DNA of 64,000 bases, taken from Pleurodeles waltl. Taxonomy: Eukaryota > Chordata > Amphibia > Caudata > Salamandridae. The translations under genes and the position numbers were made by a program. The notes beneath the pieces are model-generated. The model was not told where the DNA came from. It made no database searches and saw only the letters and a list, made by a program, of their open reading frames with translations. How positions within the stretch are numbered: the first letter of the stretch is position 1; each line of letters opens with the position of its first letter. Shown in pieces: positions 1-10,905 of the stretch. The stretch spans positions 167,455,486-167,519,485 of the forward strand of contig NC_090450.1 of assembly GCF_031143425.1 (NCBI RefSeq), read 5' to 3'.

Positions 1-346
1 CTCCACCATCACTCCTCACCATTTTACAACCCCCTCCAATATTTAGCACTTAAATAAACACCCTTGAAGCACAAAACAATCTGGAGTCAGTCTGTGATTT
101 CGAAATAGTGTATTAGCAATTACAGTGACAAAATGCTCTTACAATTGTAATGTCAACCTACCTATGTCACACAGCTCTAGTCCATGAGGAAACAAATCAG
201 ATGTCACACAGTGGGACCCAGATCTGTGAAATCGTATGGGGAAAGTGACAACTCAGTGACCATACACTGGGTGAAAACGACAGACAGTAGAGAGGTAGTA
301 GTGTTAAAGTACATGTAGTAGGCAGGTCTGTACCCTTACCTGTGTC
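1..346. other. Sequence downstream of transposase A, no gene
   Basis: This stretch lies after the stop codon of the minus-strand transposase of element A and is probably its 3' untranslated and terminal region. I see no open frame with recognisable similarity and no clear terminal inverted repeat, so the left end of element A is not defined and may lie outside the window. Confidence 0.4.
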
Positions 347-1503
347 TCACTGGAAATATTGCAGGATCACCGAGTTCCTGTTTTCTATGTCCTCTTCTTC
401 TGCTTCCTCGTCTTCAATGGCCACAGGCTACACAGCTGCCACAACACCTCCATCCGGACCATCCTCCTGCAGAAAAGGAACCTGTCGTTGCAAAGCTAAG
501 TTGTGAAGCATACAGCAGGCCACGATGATCTGGCACACCTTCTTTGGTGAGTAGAATAGAGATCCACCTGTCATATGAAGGCACCTGAACCGGCCTTCAG
601 GAGGCCGAAGGTCCGTTCGATAATCCGCAGAGTTCGCCCATGGGCCTCATTGTAGCGTTCCTCTGCCCTTGTCCTGTGATTCCTCACTGGGGTCAGTAGC
701 CATGACAGGTTGGGGTAACCAGAGTCACCTGCAAATGGCGAGGGACAACTGTTAGACACACACTAACCTGTAGGGATATCCCCAGACCCAGACAACCATT
801 TCCACTGTCTTGCTTCCAGGTGCTCACCTAATAGCCACACACGGTGCCTCTGGAGTTGCCCCATCGCATAAGGGATCCTGCTATTCCGCAGGATGTAGGC
901 GTCATGCACTGAGCCAGGGAACTTGGCATTCACATGGGAGATGTACTGGTCTGCCAAACACACCATCTGCACATTCATGGAATGATAACTCTTCCGGTTA
1001 CTGTACACCTGTTCAGTCCTGCGGGGCGGACCACAGCGAGATGTGTCCCATCAATGGCACCTATGATGTTGGGGATATGTCCCAGGGCATAGAAATCACC
1101 TTTCACTGTAGGCAAATCCTCCACCTGAGGGAAAACGATTTAGCTCCGCATGTGTTTCAGCAGGGCAGACAACACTCTGGACACCACGTTGGAAAACATA
1201 GGCTGGGAAATCCCTGATGCTATGGCCACCGTTGTTTGAAATGACCCACTTGCAAGGAAATGGAGCACTGACAGCACCTGCACGTGAGGGGGGATTCCTG
1301 TGGGAAGGCGGATAGCTGACATCAGGTCTGGGTAAACAGTTCATGGATTGTGGCACGATCAAGCCTGTAGTTGCTATCCCATGTCTTTCCTCCATTGTCG
1401 ACAGGTCCACCAGCGGTCTGTACACCGGAGGATGCCGCCATCTCCTCACATGTCCCAGCGGACGGTGACTATGAAGGACAAAAGCGAGCACAGAGTCAAC
1501 CAA
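347..1503 (-). pseudogene. PIF/Harbinger (HARBI1-like) transposase of element A, broken
   Basis: DDE-type transposase that would cut and rejoin transposon ends. Conserved blocks appear in family order on the minus strand: the helical N-terminal block with FLASGSFQ and GISQPMFS (about 1300-1180), GAIDGTH with the first catalytic Asp (codon 1050-1052), NRKSYHSMNVQ and PGSVHDAYILRNS, GDSGYP with the second Asp (724-726), YNEAHGRT and [10 protein letters not shown] with the catalytic Glu (616-618), then [10 protein letters not shown] and an acidic C-terminus ending at the TGA at 347-349. An intron fits 729-827 (GT-AG on the minus strand), splitting the Gly of LLGDSGY. The copy is dead: frame changes near 1385, 1320, 1025 and 598, and in-frame stops near 1140 and 435. 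It is transcribed away from the Myb-like exon at 1918. The start codon is uncertain; family similarity begins near 1500. Confidence 0.88.
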
Positions 1504-1917
1504 CTCAGAGGTACGTACCCACAGCTTACACAGAACATGGATCCTAATCCGAAAACTGGCCTGTATGTGTATTGAGTCTAGGCCTAGGTATGTGTGACGC
1601 AGTTAAAAATTAAGCCATGTGGGCCCCAGAAATGGCAGCTGCCTGACCTCTAAAGTGGGACAAAGGGATGTGAGGTAACTGCACTGGCGTTGTACACCAT
1701 CGTGGAAGGTGGTCGAAGACCACGGTGCAATGCTGCATTGGTTAACATTGGACCCTATGGGTCCTAGGAGCCAATGACGATGTACGCCGGCGGTGACGGT
1801 ACGCACCACCGCGGACGTGACCGCCATATTCTATCTGTTCAATCACTCAATACCTGATCTTCGAAAGGAGAGGACCTACACTGCAAGTGCTGCTGTGACC
1901 TCGGTCTGGAAGAGACA
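1504..1917. promoter_or_regulatory. Divergent intergenic region of Harbinger element A
   Basis: This 0.4-kb gap separates the 5' ends of the minus-strand transposase and the plus-strand Myb-like exon, so it should hold both promoters. Two CCAAT-type motifs in opposite orientation sit near 1737-1750 and 1770-1776. There is no obvious TATA box. The regulatory call is inferred from gene layout. Confidence 0.35.
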
Positions 1918-2031
1918 ATGGCTCGAGTGTCTGGGGAAAGGGCCCCACCCTTCACATCGGAGGAGTTGGAGAAACTCGTGGATGGGGTCCTCCCCCAGTA
2001 CACGCTACTCTACGGTCCTCCAGACAAACAG
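1918..2031 (+). pseudogene. Exon 1 of a Myb-like Harbinger partner protein, orphaned
   Basis: An ATG at 1918 opens 38 codons that end exactly at a strong splice donor (CAG followed by GTAAGT at 2032). The protein begins MARVSGERAPPF and continues TSEELEKLVDGVLPQY, which has the look of the first helix of a Myb/SANT-like DNA-binding domain as found in the second gene of Harbinger elements. Intron phase is 0. No matching second exon was found before unrelated repeats begin near 2220, so the gene is truncated. In this family the Myb-like protein binds transposon DNA and brings the transposase to the nucleus; I infer that role from the neighbouring transposase. Confidence 0.7.
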
Positions 2032-2222
2032 GTAAGTACACTGGGAACAAGCTGTATGGGCTATGCCTGAGTGGAGTGGGGTGGATGAAAGATGGGGGGG
2101 TGATGGAGGCGTGCATGAAACGATGATGATTGCATGTGCCACATGGCAAGGGTCTCGCATTTGCTGAGTTGGAGCTATTTGCGTTGTAAACTCCTAACCT
2201 AACTTTTCTTCCCACAAAAATT

Positions 2223-2345
2223 AAAAGAAAAAAAACACAGTACGATCGCACTATGTAAAATGCAGCGCAATCGCGCTGCAATTGAAAATAGAAAAACTGA
2301 GCGCGAACGCGTAATGTAAACCCCAGCGCGATCGCGCTGCGGGGA
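2223..2345. repeat. Two-unit CpG-rich palindromic tandem repeat
   Basis: Two units of about 60 bp share the pattern CGATCGCA / TATGTAAA / GCAGCGCAATCGCGCTGC / an A-rich spacer. The second unit carries a perfect 16-bp palindrome, CAGCGCGATCGCGCTG (2324-2339); the first a near-palindrome (2261-2280). The CpG density stands out against AT-rich surroundings. Confidence 0.6.
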
Positions 2346-3236
2346 CAATTAACAGAAAAAGTAGTCTGGACCCCAGGCTCAAAACATTGAGCCTTGTATG
2401 TTTTTGGTAGTTTACCGGTGCTGTGTAGGCTGGCTAAACACCGGAAAAGGCATGACGTATGCATGCCTTTCACAAATGAAAGCAATCAGATTTTTAAGAG
2501 CAAAAACAGGAACCAATGAAAGAGACTGATGTGACCTGGGTGTGGTTTGAAGCCCAAAGAGAGATTACTTTATAGAGGGAGCACTTTGCGCTCACCCATA
2601 AAAATGGGCTGAAGGCGCATTTTAAGGATCAGAGTCCTGCGCAATCCCTGACCACTACAATTGATACAGTGTAAAACGGTGCTTAAATCTCCCACTGTGT
2701 GGGATACTCTTGCAGATGCTTGGGGCCAAGAAGGATAAAAAGAGGAAGACCCGCTTAAGGATGACTCGAAGTGTGAGGTTCTCTTGTGATCCACAAGCCC
2801 CTCCGACATCTTGCCTCTTTTGCAGCATGAAATATCAAAGTTCGTGCCTGCCTGAGCCTAGGTATGGCAAAGGACAGGCCTGTCCTGCCTGCAGCTTGTC
2901 AGAGTCCGAAAGTGGCGTGGCTAAGTCTGCCTTCTTGGCCTTTCAAACTTGGCCTTTCCATCTTGTTTGTAGAGGTCGATAATGGAAAAAGAAAGGTCCT
3001 TAATCGTTCACCCCTGTCTCTTAACAAGCAGGGCCAGGTTTAGGACTGGTGGCGTCCTGTGTGACAGTTCATTGTGGCGCCCCTACCCCATAACTTCCTC
3101 CTCAGTTTTCCTCACTACCACCTGGCAAATGTGCCCCTCATCTCTCCATCGCTTCACTTTCACATACATTAATGTGTTTTAAAGCACTTGTAAATGCTGG
3201 CTTTACTAATCCACTCAGCTAGCCACATAAAATATA
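2346..3236. other. Unidentified stretch with a short open frame
   Basis: No recognised gene. A plus-strand open frame at 2710-2982 (90 codons) carries a basic segment (KKDKKRKTR) followed by Cys pairs (CLFC near residue 38, CPAC near residue 62), which faintly resembles a zinc-binding segment. I could not assign it to a family, and it may be chance or part of an old retroelement. Confidence 0.25.
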
Positions 3237-3775
3237 GGGGCATATTTAAGAGCCCCTAGTGCCCTTCTAATGCCACATCAGCGTCATTTTTTTAAGCTAA
3301 TGTGGTGTTAGAAGGGCAAAAACACTGTGCCATTTTAACAAAGTGGCGCAATGCATGCATTGCGGCATTTTGTATCCCTTTGTGCTACATTATGCCTGCG
3401 CCAGGCATTATGTATGCAAAGGTGGCATTCCCCTGTTAGGAAGGGTCAAAACAGTGGTGCAAAGAAATCTGACACATTTCTTTGTGCCGTTTTTTCTGCC
3501 ACTTTTAACCCCTGCTCAGAGCAGGGGTTAAAAGGAGGCGTTTGTTGGTTACAATGGGCCTCTGGGTGCTTTGCAGGATTAGCATCACATTTTTTATGCT
3601 AATCCTGCAAAGCGCCGGACTAGCGTAAAAAATTCCGACACTAGTCCCCTAACTTCCGTCATGTTGCGCCATATTTTAAATACAGCGCACACATGGTAGT
3701 GTTAATGGAGCTCTAAGGGGCACAAGAAAAGTGGTGCAGCATTGTGTGCAGCACCACTTTTTTCAAATATGCCCT
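3237..3775 (+). mobile_element. Family F inverted-repeat element, copy 1
   Basis: Non-coding element with ends GGGGCATATTT...AAATATGCCCT. The interior is a series of stem-loops: 3261-3317 (CCTTCTAATGCCACAT and its complement), 3517-3539 (AACCCCTGCTC / GAGCAGGGGTT) and 3571-3610 (TTGCAGGATTAGCAT and its complement). It is preceded by ATA (3234-3236). A non-autonomous Harbinger-like MITE is the likeliest class, from the GGG termini and 3-bp flanks, but no coding parent was identified. Confidence 0.75.
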
Positions 3776-3778
3776 ATG

Positions 3779-4254
3779 GGGGCATATTTAAGAGCCCCAA
3801 GTGCCATTCTAATGCCACATTAGTGTACTTTTTTAAAGCTAATGTGGCGTTAGAAAACCAAAAACACTGTGCAATATTTTCAAAAGTGGCGCAATGCATG
3901 CATTGCGCCAGTTTGTAACCTTTTGTGCTACATTATGCCGATATGCATAATGTATACAAAGGCGGCATTCCAGAACTTTTATTGCCAGCTCACAGAAGGC
4001 ATTAAAAGGAGGCTTCCATTGGTTAATATAGGCCTCTGGGTGTTTTGCAGGATTAGTGTCAATATTTTTAATGGTAATCCTGCAAAGCGCTGGACTCGCA
4101 TAAAAAACTTCTGACGCTAGTCCCCAAACTACTGCCACGGTGCGAGTTATTTTAAATATGACACACACATGGTGGTATTAGGGGGGTGCTAAAGGGTGCA
4201 AGAAAAGTGGTGCAGCACTGTGTGCAGTGCCACTTTTTTCAAATATACCCCATA
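3779..4254 (+). mobile_element. Family F inverted-repeat element, copy 2
   Basis: Same orientation and internal hairpin order as copy 1, directly abutting it; only a few bases (CCTATG) separate the two. It is somewhat shorter because a central segment around the 3430-3500 equivalent is missing. Ends in AAATATACCCC. Confidence 0.75.
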
Positions 4255-4257
4255 GGG

Positions 4258-4601
4258 CAGTGCTTAATTTGTAAATAAAAAGGTGCTGGTGCCCAAAGCA
4301 CTCCTCTTAAACTCGCGGCTGCTGCAATTAAATGTGTGAACATGGAATACGGAGGCACCGTAATCCTGAAGCCATCTCGGACCTCTTCAATCCATTCACA
4401 GGCACCCCCTGCCCCTTCCGCTCACTCTTGCGGATTTCTGCTTTTTCCCATTGTGAGGCTTTTTCGTTTTTCTCTTCCTCCATCTTTCCCATATGTGTCT
4501 TTTTCTTGAAGTAAATGCTTGAGGCAGAAAAATAAGCGCCACCCCTCAAAAATCAGTGCCAGTGCTGCACACCAGAAACAACAAGCACAAATTCAGCACT
4601 G
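4258..4601. mobile_element. hAT-like non-autonomous element with 8-bp target duplication
   Basis: The ends are imperfect inverted repeats: CAGTGCTTAATTTGT on the left, and the complement of CAGTGCTGAATTTGT on the right. They are flanked by CCATAGGG (4250-4257) and ACATAGGG (4602-4609), an 8-bp target duplication with one mismatch, as expected for hAT transposons. No coding capacity. It sits exactly on the joint between family F copies 2 and 3. Confidence 0.8.
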
Positions 4602-4606
4602 ACATA

Positions 4607-5123
4607 GGGGTATATTTAAGAGCCTCTAGTGCCACTCTAACACCCCATTAGTGTAATTGCTTTTACACTAATGGGGTGTTAGAAGGCCAAAATCGCTGCG
4701 CCATATATACAAAGAGGCGCCAGTTTGTAACCCTTTGCGCTACATTATGCATGCACCAGGCATAATGTATGCAAAGGGGGCATCCCGTTTGGGGGTAAAA
4801 AAATTACACAAAGAAATCTGTTTGATTTCTTTGCGTCATTTGTTCCTTCACTTTTAATGCCTGCTCAGAGCAGGCATTAAAAGGAGGCTTGCATTGGATA
4901 CAATGGGCCTCTGGGTGCTTTGCAAAATTAGCGTCAAAATTTACCCGAATCCTGCAAAGCACCAGACTAGTGTCAAAAAATTCTGACACTTTTCCCCTAA
5001 CTACCACCATATTGCACCATATTTTAAATAGGGCGCACACATGGTGGCATTAGGGGAGGACTAAGTGGCGCAAGAAAACTGGTGCAGCACTGTGTGAAGA
5101 ACCACTTTTTTCAAATATGCCCC
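4607..5123 (+). mobile_element. Family F inverted-repeat element, copy 3
   Basis: Head-to-tail with copy 2 once the hAT insertion is removed. The same hairpins are present, for example CACCCCATTAGTGTAA and its complement at 4640-4682, and GCCTGCTC / GAGCAGGC near 4858-4877. Ends in AAATATGCCCC followed by ATA. Confidence 0.75.
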
Positions 5124-5126
5124 ATA

Positions 5127-5664
5127 GGGGCTTATTTAAGAGCCCCTAGTGCCTTTCTAGTACCACATTAGTGTAATTCGTTTAAGCTAATGTGGTGTTG
5201 GAAGACCAAAAACGCTGCACCATATTTACAAAGTGGCGCAATGCATGCATTGCGCCACTTTGTAACCTTTTGCACTACATTATGCCTGCGCCAGGCATAA
5301 TGTATGCATAGGGTGCATCCCCCATTGAGGGGGCCAAAAAAATGGCGCAAAGAAATCTGACAGATTTCTTTGCGTCATTTTTCCCCAGCACTTTTAATGC
5401 CTGCTCACAGCAGGCATTAAAAGGGGGCTTCCATTGGTTACAATGGGCAACTAGGTGTTTTGCCGGATTAGCGTCAACAGTTTTTATGCTAATCCTGCAA
5501 AGCGTCAGACTAGCATAAAAATGTCTGACGCTAGTCCCCAAACTACCGCCATGGGGCGCCATATTTTAAATATGACGCACACATGGTGTTGTTAGGGGGG
5601 CGCTAAGGGGTGCAAGAAAAGTGGCGCAGCACTGTGTGTAGCAGCACTTTTCTTAAATATGCCC
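5127..5664 (+). mobile_element. Family F inverted-repeat element, copy 4
   Basis: The fourth unit of the array, starting GGGGCTTATTTAAGAG and ending AAATATGCCCT. It is followed by ATA (5665-5667), the same trinucleotide that precedes copy 1. All hairpin segments of copy 1 are recognisable. Confidence 0.75.
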
Positions 5665-6592
5665 TATAGTTCTGTTTTTTGCAGCATGTATATTAACCCT
5701 CTTAACCCTCTTTCTACTTTATGTTGAGTCAAAGCTGCCACTAGGCAAAACTCCCATCTCTATCTCTAGCAGGAACATTAATCACAAGAGGTATCTTGAC
5801 ATTTGAAATGTGTCTTGAAGGCTGGACTCACAAGAAACGTTTTTAGCAGGTGCTTTTAAATCGCAGGTTTCGGAAGTTATTGATAAACACAGTGCCCCCC
5901 TGAGGTTTTAAAAATCCGTCTATCCTACACTACTTATATTTGTATGTTAATTGTGGGGGCTGCAAAGGTCACATATTATAGCTGTTCCTCTTGATTATAT
6001 CTACAAACCCAGAATTTCACCCCATATTCAGCATAATTAGTGTAATTTCAGCCCTAAGCAGTGTTATGTTAATGTTTCATATCTTCCATTTGTCCTGACA
6101 TTTGCCCCCCAAACAACTATTTTGACTTTTTTGGTAATGCTGCTGCATTGCATTTCTCAAACCAGCTGTTGTTGATGTTCTTGGGAATAAGAGGATCGCT
6201 CAATGGCGACTAGGTTGCGTTTATTAACCTATACAATATTATGGCTCACTGCGACTTGGGCAACCTCAGACTATTAATTAAATGGCTACTTTACATTTGT
6301 TATGCCTGCTATTCTTTCCCCTTCAGAAAAAGCAAAAGGTGGCTCACATGTATGGGTAACAATCTCTGTATACCTAATGGATCTCCCAGTAATTAGGCTT
6401 TCAATCATAATTTTAGAAGTTATCCTAAACTCTTTTTTAATTGATTTATTTAACCATTAGTTTAATAAATCCTGGCTCATCAATTTGAAAGGCTAACTAG
6501 ATGTATACATGAAGTAATGCCAACTAATAAATGGTAGATGTCTTTCAATTGTCTTGGTATTTATATACTTCAAAGGTAATTGGGAATATTTT
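5665..6592. other. Unannotated intergenic sequence
   Basis: AT-rich sequence with no open frame, repeat or RNA gene that I can recognise. Confidence 0.4.
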
Positions 6593-6850
6593 GGGCCTGA
6601 TTTAGATCTTGGCGGAATCAGTCCCACCACCGTTTTTCGATAAGGTTTTCTGTCAGTCCACCTGCCATATTTAGATTTTGGCACTCCCATAGACGATGGA
6701 CCACCCGAGTCCCACCAACTCTGCAAGGAATCACTACTCCCGACAATGGTGCAATAGGATACAGTGGCTGGCGGCAGGACTCCACTCACTTTTCCTGCCG
6801 AGTAAATCACGATGTGCCTTCCCGCCAAGGCAACTGTGCTGGTGTTACCT
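6593..6850. mobile_element. Possible one-ended Harbinger-like fragment
   Basis: Begins GGGCCTGATTTAGATC, a terminus style shared by GGGCC-type Harbinger derivatives in this window, and is locally GC-richer than its flanks. No matching right terminus was found, so this is at best a truncated copy. Confidence 0.25.
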
Positions 6851-8050
6851 CCACACCTGAGTTGACAACCTGAAAGTGAAATGAGAGAAAAAATCATTGT
6901 TTATAGTTTTCACCTTCGTTTTTGACTGCACCCAACTGGACAAGACCGCCCTTGTTGCTTCCACTGGACCATGGAGGACAGATGACCCTGTCATCGTCAG
7001 ACTAGAAGGTAAGGATTCTCCATTACTTGTGAATGTAGGTTTCACATGACTGCTCTAATTAGCCGCCCTGTGTTTCACTGGGCAGGTGCCATGCTGCCTG
7101 TACATTAGAGAGAGGACAGAGATCCCTTTGCAGATAGGTGCAGGGAGTGACCACACCCACTTGCAGGGGGTTCTCTGGGGGGTGCATGGGACCCCCTTTG
7201 TTCCCTCCAGAGGGCTGGTCTCAGGGGGTGCACAGACAGTGTGCCACCTTTTTGTAACACACTTTCAGTTCACCTCCTGACAGCTTCTTTGCCTTTTTAG
7301 TCATGTCCATAATAATATGGGTAAGGCACAAATGGAAAGATATTCCCTAATTTTTCATCAGGCCACTTCCCAGTCAAATAAGGTAAAGGCTTCTAGAGAT
7401 AGCACTGGAGTTATGTGTTTTAAAGAAACAGTCACACAAGCATCTGTGTTCTCTTCTGTATTACCAAAGTGCCCCAGAGGTGCACAAAGTGGGTGCACAC
7501 ACCTAGTGTGCTCCCAGGCGTTTTTGTGTGGTACAACTCTGGGTGGTTTAGATTCATTCAGTTATGTAGGGATGTTTTAGTTTTGCAGTTAGGTTGGGAA
7601 ACAATTCATTAACCAATATGTAGGGCATTTATAATAGCAAATGCATTTCATCTATCTGTTATGGCTCTAGTGCTATTGAAACACCACAAGCCTTCAGGAA
7701 GAAGAAAGTGTATTATGAATATATTAAAAAGGTGACTTTTGGGCCTTTTTCATCTGAAGAACTAGGGACGAGTTGTCTTGTGGATGGTATTAAATTGTCA
7801 CCTCTCATGTTGTGAGTGTTAATCTGGGTCAACAATCTCACTAGTTGGAAGAGTGAAATCATCAATAATTTTCTGAGCCTCAAAGCCCATTCTAAAACCT
7901 GTGCGTAATTATGTTAGAGATATCTGCTCAGAACTTGGCATGTCTGAATACTTTTAGTGGACAGTTTCCAGTATTCATATAGCACATGGCTTCCCCAATG
8001 GGCCTCCCAGCCCTACTAAGACCTTTGCTCTGAATCCTATGTATAACTCA
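6851..8050. other. Unannotated sequence, including probable LINE 3' untranslated tail
   Basis: No recognised gene. The part next to 8050 follows the stop codon of the minus-strand LINE and is probably its 3' untranslated region. The rest (about 6851-7600) shows short open frames without recognisable motifs. Confidence 0.35.
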
Positions 8051-9600
8051 CTAAAATAAATACGTTTTCAGTAGTTTCCTAGAGGACATTTCTGGTTACT
8101 CCTGCCTGATATGTCTAGGAAGCTCATTCCAGAGTTTAGGGGCTAAATATGTGAAGGAACTGCCATGTCTCTTTATCTTCCTGATTCTTGGAACCCAAAG
8201 AAGGTTTTGTCCTTCTGAATGTAGCATCTGTTTGGGCGCATATGGATTAAGTAGATGCTGGATTGGGACAGGTCATTTTCTCTGTACCGCCTTAAGGACC
8301 AAACATAAGGACTTAAATTGAATTATTTTCTGGAATGGCAGCCAGTAAAGAGAAGCCAGTGTAGGGGCAGCTGAGGTCGTTTTCGGGATTTTAAAAAGTA
8401 AATGGGCTGCAGCATTCTGTATTATCTGCAAACAGTTGCTAACATATTTAGGACTACCTAAATAGAGTGAATACCCGTAGTCCTGATGTGAGTTAATGAG
8501 GCCCTGAACTACAATTCTGCACAGATTAGTAGGAAGCCAACTGAACTGAGTAATTTTCTTAAGGCATAAAGAAGCCCGAAGCAGCTTGCTGCCAATTTTA
8601 TTTGCTTGAATTTCCATGGTAAGCTTTTCATCAGTCCAGAAACCTAAACTCCTCACTGACATGGATGGTACTGGAAGCCTCCCTTGCTCATTTGGCCAAT
8701 TGAGTTTGTTCCAAAGGGACGACTTGGTTCCTAACCAGCATCTCAGTTTTGTCTCAATTTACTTTGAGGTGGTTGTTCGACATCTATATGGTAACATGTT
8801 TTTGACAAGAATTTAGCTATTGACAAGTCTTGTTGATGCCCGTGCTTACTGAGACAACAATCTGAGTGTTGTCTGCATAAAAAACAAACCCATAGGTTTG
8901 CACAATGTCAGCCAGGGGAGACACATAGCGATTAAAAAGTATTGAACTTAACAAAGATCCCTGGAGCAAACCACAGTTTAATGCAAATGTTGTTGATGAG
9001 AAATATTCCACCTGTATTTGAAAAGTACATGACTTTAAGAAGTCTGACAGCCAACACAGAGCAGTTCCTGTTATTTCTTCCTCCTTCAAGCTTTGAATGA
9101 GGGTTGAGTGGGATACCATATCAAAGGTGGAACTCAAATCTAGTAGGATCAAAGCGGCTGAGTAGCCTCAGTCCAATACTGATTTTAATTCTTCCATTGC
9201 GACTAGAAGGGCTGTTTCCTTACTATTTACTGGTCTAAACCCTGTTTGGATAGGGTTCAAAATCAAGTGAGCCTCCAGATTGTTAGATAGTAGTTTGTTC
9301 ACATATTTTTAGAAATTCTTGCTTCTCACAGGAAGGATAGATACAGGGCAATCGTTTTCCACCAGTAGAGGATTGGATGTGGGCTGTTTTAGAAGAGATT
9401 TCAGTATCCCATTTTTCCATGATTGCGGAACCAAACCACTTTCCAAGGAGAAATTCAGGGTATCTGTCATCTTCACCAGTGCCAAATCCCCTCCTTTTTT
9501 AGTATTTCATGAGGAGCAATGTCTAGCGGAGATCCTGATTTGACTGTATTAAGAATCTTTTTGGTTGTTTCTACATGGAGTTTGGGAAAAGCAGACAAAG
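8051..9600 (-). pseudogene. L2/CR1-type LINE reverse transcriptase, decayed 3' half
   Basis: Reverse transcriptase of a non-LTR retrotransposon, normally copying its own RNA into nicked chromosomal DNA. Reading the minus strand from 9600 down: KILNTVKSGSPLDIAP, VPQSWKNG, NDCPVSILPVRSKNF (about 9350-9300), IQTGFRPVNSKETALL, ALILLDLSSTFDMVSHS (about 9140), CGLLQGSLLSSILFNRY, then the polymerase box FYADN (about 8880-8866). After a gap comes the C-terminal block NKIGSKLLRASLCLKKI ... YGYSLYLGSP ... QIIQNAAAHLLF, and finally APKLWNELPRHIRQ and KTYLF with a stop at 8051-8053. The catalytic YADD is YADN (Asp to Asn, codon 8868-8870). There are in-frame stops near 9303, 9171, 8266 and 8101, plus frame changes. 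The endonuclease domain is not recognisable. Old and inactive. Confidence 0.85.
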
Positions 9601-10410
9601 TAGGATTAGCAGGAGTTCTTGTCATATTGTCCATGACATATTGAAAATAAAAATAAGCTCTAGGTGAAGAAGACCTTTTTACAGATGAGGTGCGTAGTCA
9701 GAGACACTGTAGAGTTAGAAAAAACTGAAAGCATACCCTTTTTGCTATTAAAAGATCTTGAAGGCACAGAGTTGTACTGGTTTTGAAACCATACAAATGC
9801 TCTTTATTAACAAGGTTTAGGATGGGCATACTTAAGTGTATGATTTCCTTTCCTTTATGTTAGTGACTCTTTGAACCATTGCCTCAGTAATCATAGTTAA
9901 ATACAAACCCTGATGCACTTTATCGTTTTGTATATATAGACATACAGAAATATGTTGTGTCCTTGTTGAGCTCTGGGGGTTTATTTAACTGTAGATCCAC
10001 TGAATTATATTTTCAGATGGTGTCTACTTCTTTTCTGTGCTATGGATTGATTTTTCAGAAGTGCTGTTAGGGATGGAGACAACCTTGCTGAATATGCGGT
10101 TAGGCACCCTGATATTGATATATTGGTTTTCTCTGTCATTTTATTTACTGATGCTTTGACTTACAATCTCTTCTATGCATTTTTATATATGTGTTGCTTT
10201 AATTTAATTGAAATGAACTTATTGACTGATTTGATTCACAGAATCTCTTTTTTGAAAATATTTGTTTGACGAAAACTTTCCTAAATCTGTTTGGTTAGTG
10301 TAAAAAAACAATGCACTAAACCAGTGCAATTTGAAGCTGCGATTTAATCATTTTGCAGGGATGTATTTAGTTCCAAGTACAAACCTGCTGGTCACCTTTT
10401 GTGATAACAG
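9601..10410. other. Unannotated intergenic sequence
   Basis: AT-rich. It may include remains of the 5' part of the neighbouring LINE, but I cannot read endonuclease motifs. Nothing else seen. Confidence 0.35.
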
Positions 10411-10905
10411 CAGTGGTGGGCCTAACTGGTGGAATTTTACTCCACGGAATTCCGCAGAGTTACCTGCAAGATTGCTTGGTATTCCGCCAATGAGCAGAAA
10501 TAGCCACGTCATGCCGCTCGTGCTGTGATTTAATGCTGGGAGTGGGTTTTACGCTGACAAATCAGTGTAAACTGCACCACACACTGCACCAGAGAGTGCA
10601 GCTTCTCGAGCTGGCTTTGCTGCTACTCAAGTAGATTTTTCACTTGGGCGGCAGCCTACTGATAGCAAATGGTTGTGACCGCCCGTGACCCCCTACATTG
10701 GAGAAATCTCACTGGATGTCTGCTAGGGGACACCAAATCTCACCAGCGCTTGCCAACTTACTGTTTTGGAGCCAAAAGTGAGACAAATTCCACCACACGG
10801 CGATTGGTGGAATTTTGCCAACATTCCGTATTACAAGTGTAACTCGGAGTCAACAAAATTCTGAAAATTCCACCGGTGGAATGCAATATTTCACCCACTC
10901 CAGGA
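10411..10905. mobile_element. Inverted-repeat element with about 70-bp arms
   Basis: The left arm (about 10411-10490: GGTGGAATTTT ... GGAATTCCGCAGAGTTAC) is the imperfect complement of the right arm (about 10797-10905: GTAACTCGGAGTC ... AAAATTCCACC). The unpaired centre holds no coding motif. Exact termini and target duplication are not clear, so the class is open. Confidence 0.45.

Noticed and set aside
3343..5562. Open frames with repeated peptide NQWKPPFNACCEQALKV
   Set aside because: The peptide recurs because the underlying MITE is present in four copies; it is not a protein family.
3237..5664. CRISPR-like regular repeats
   Set aside because: Units are about 500 bp with inverted ends, not short repeats with unique spacers, and the sequence is clearly a eukaryotic transposon landscape.
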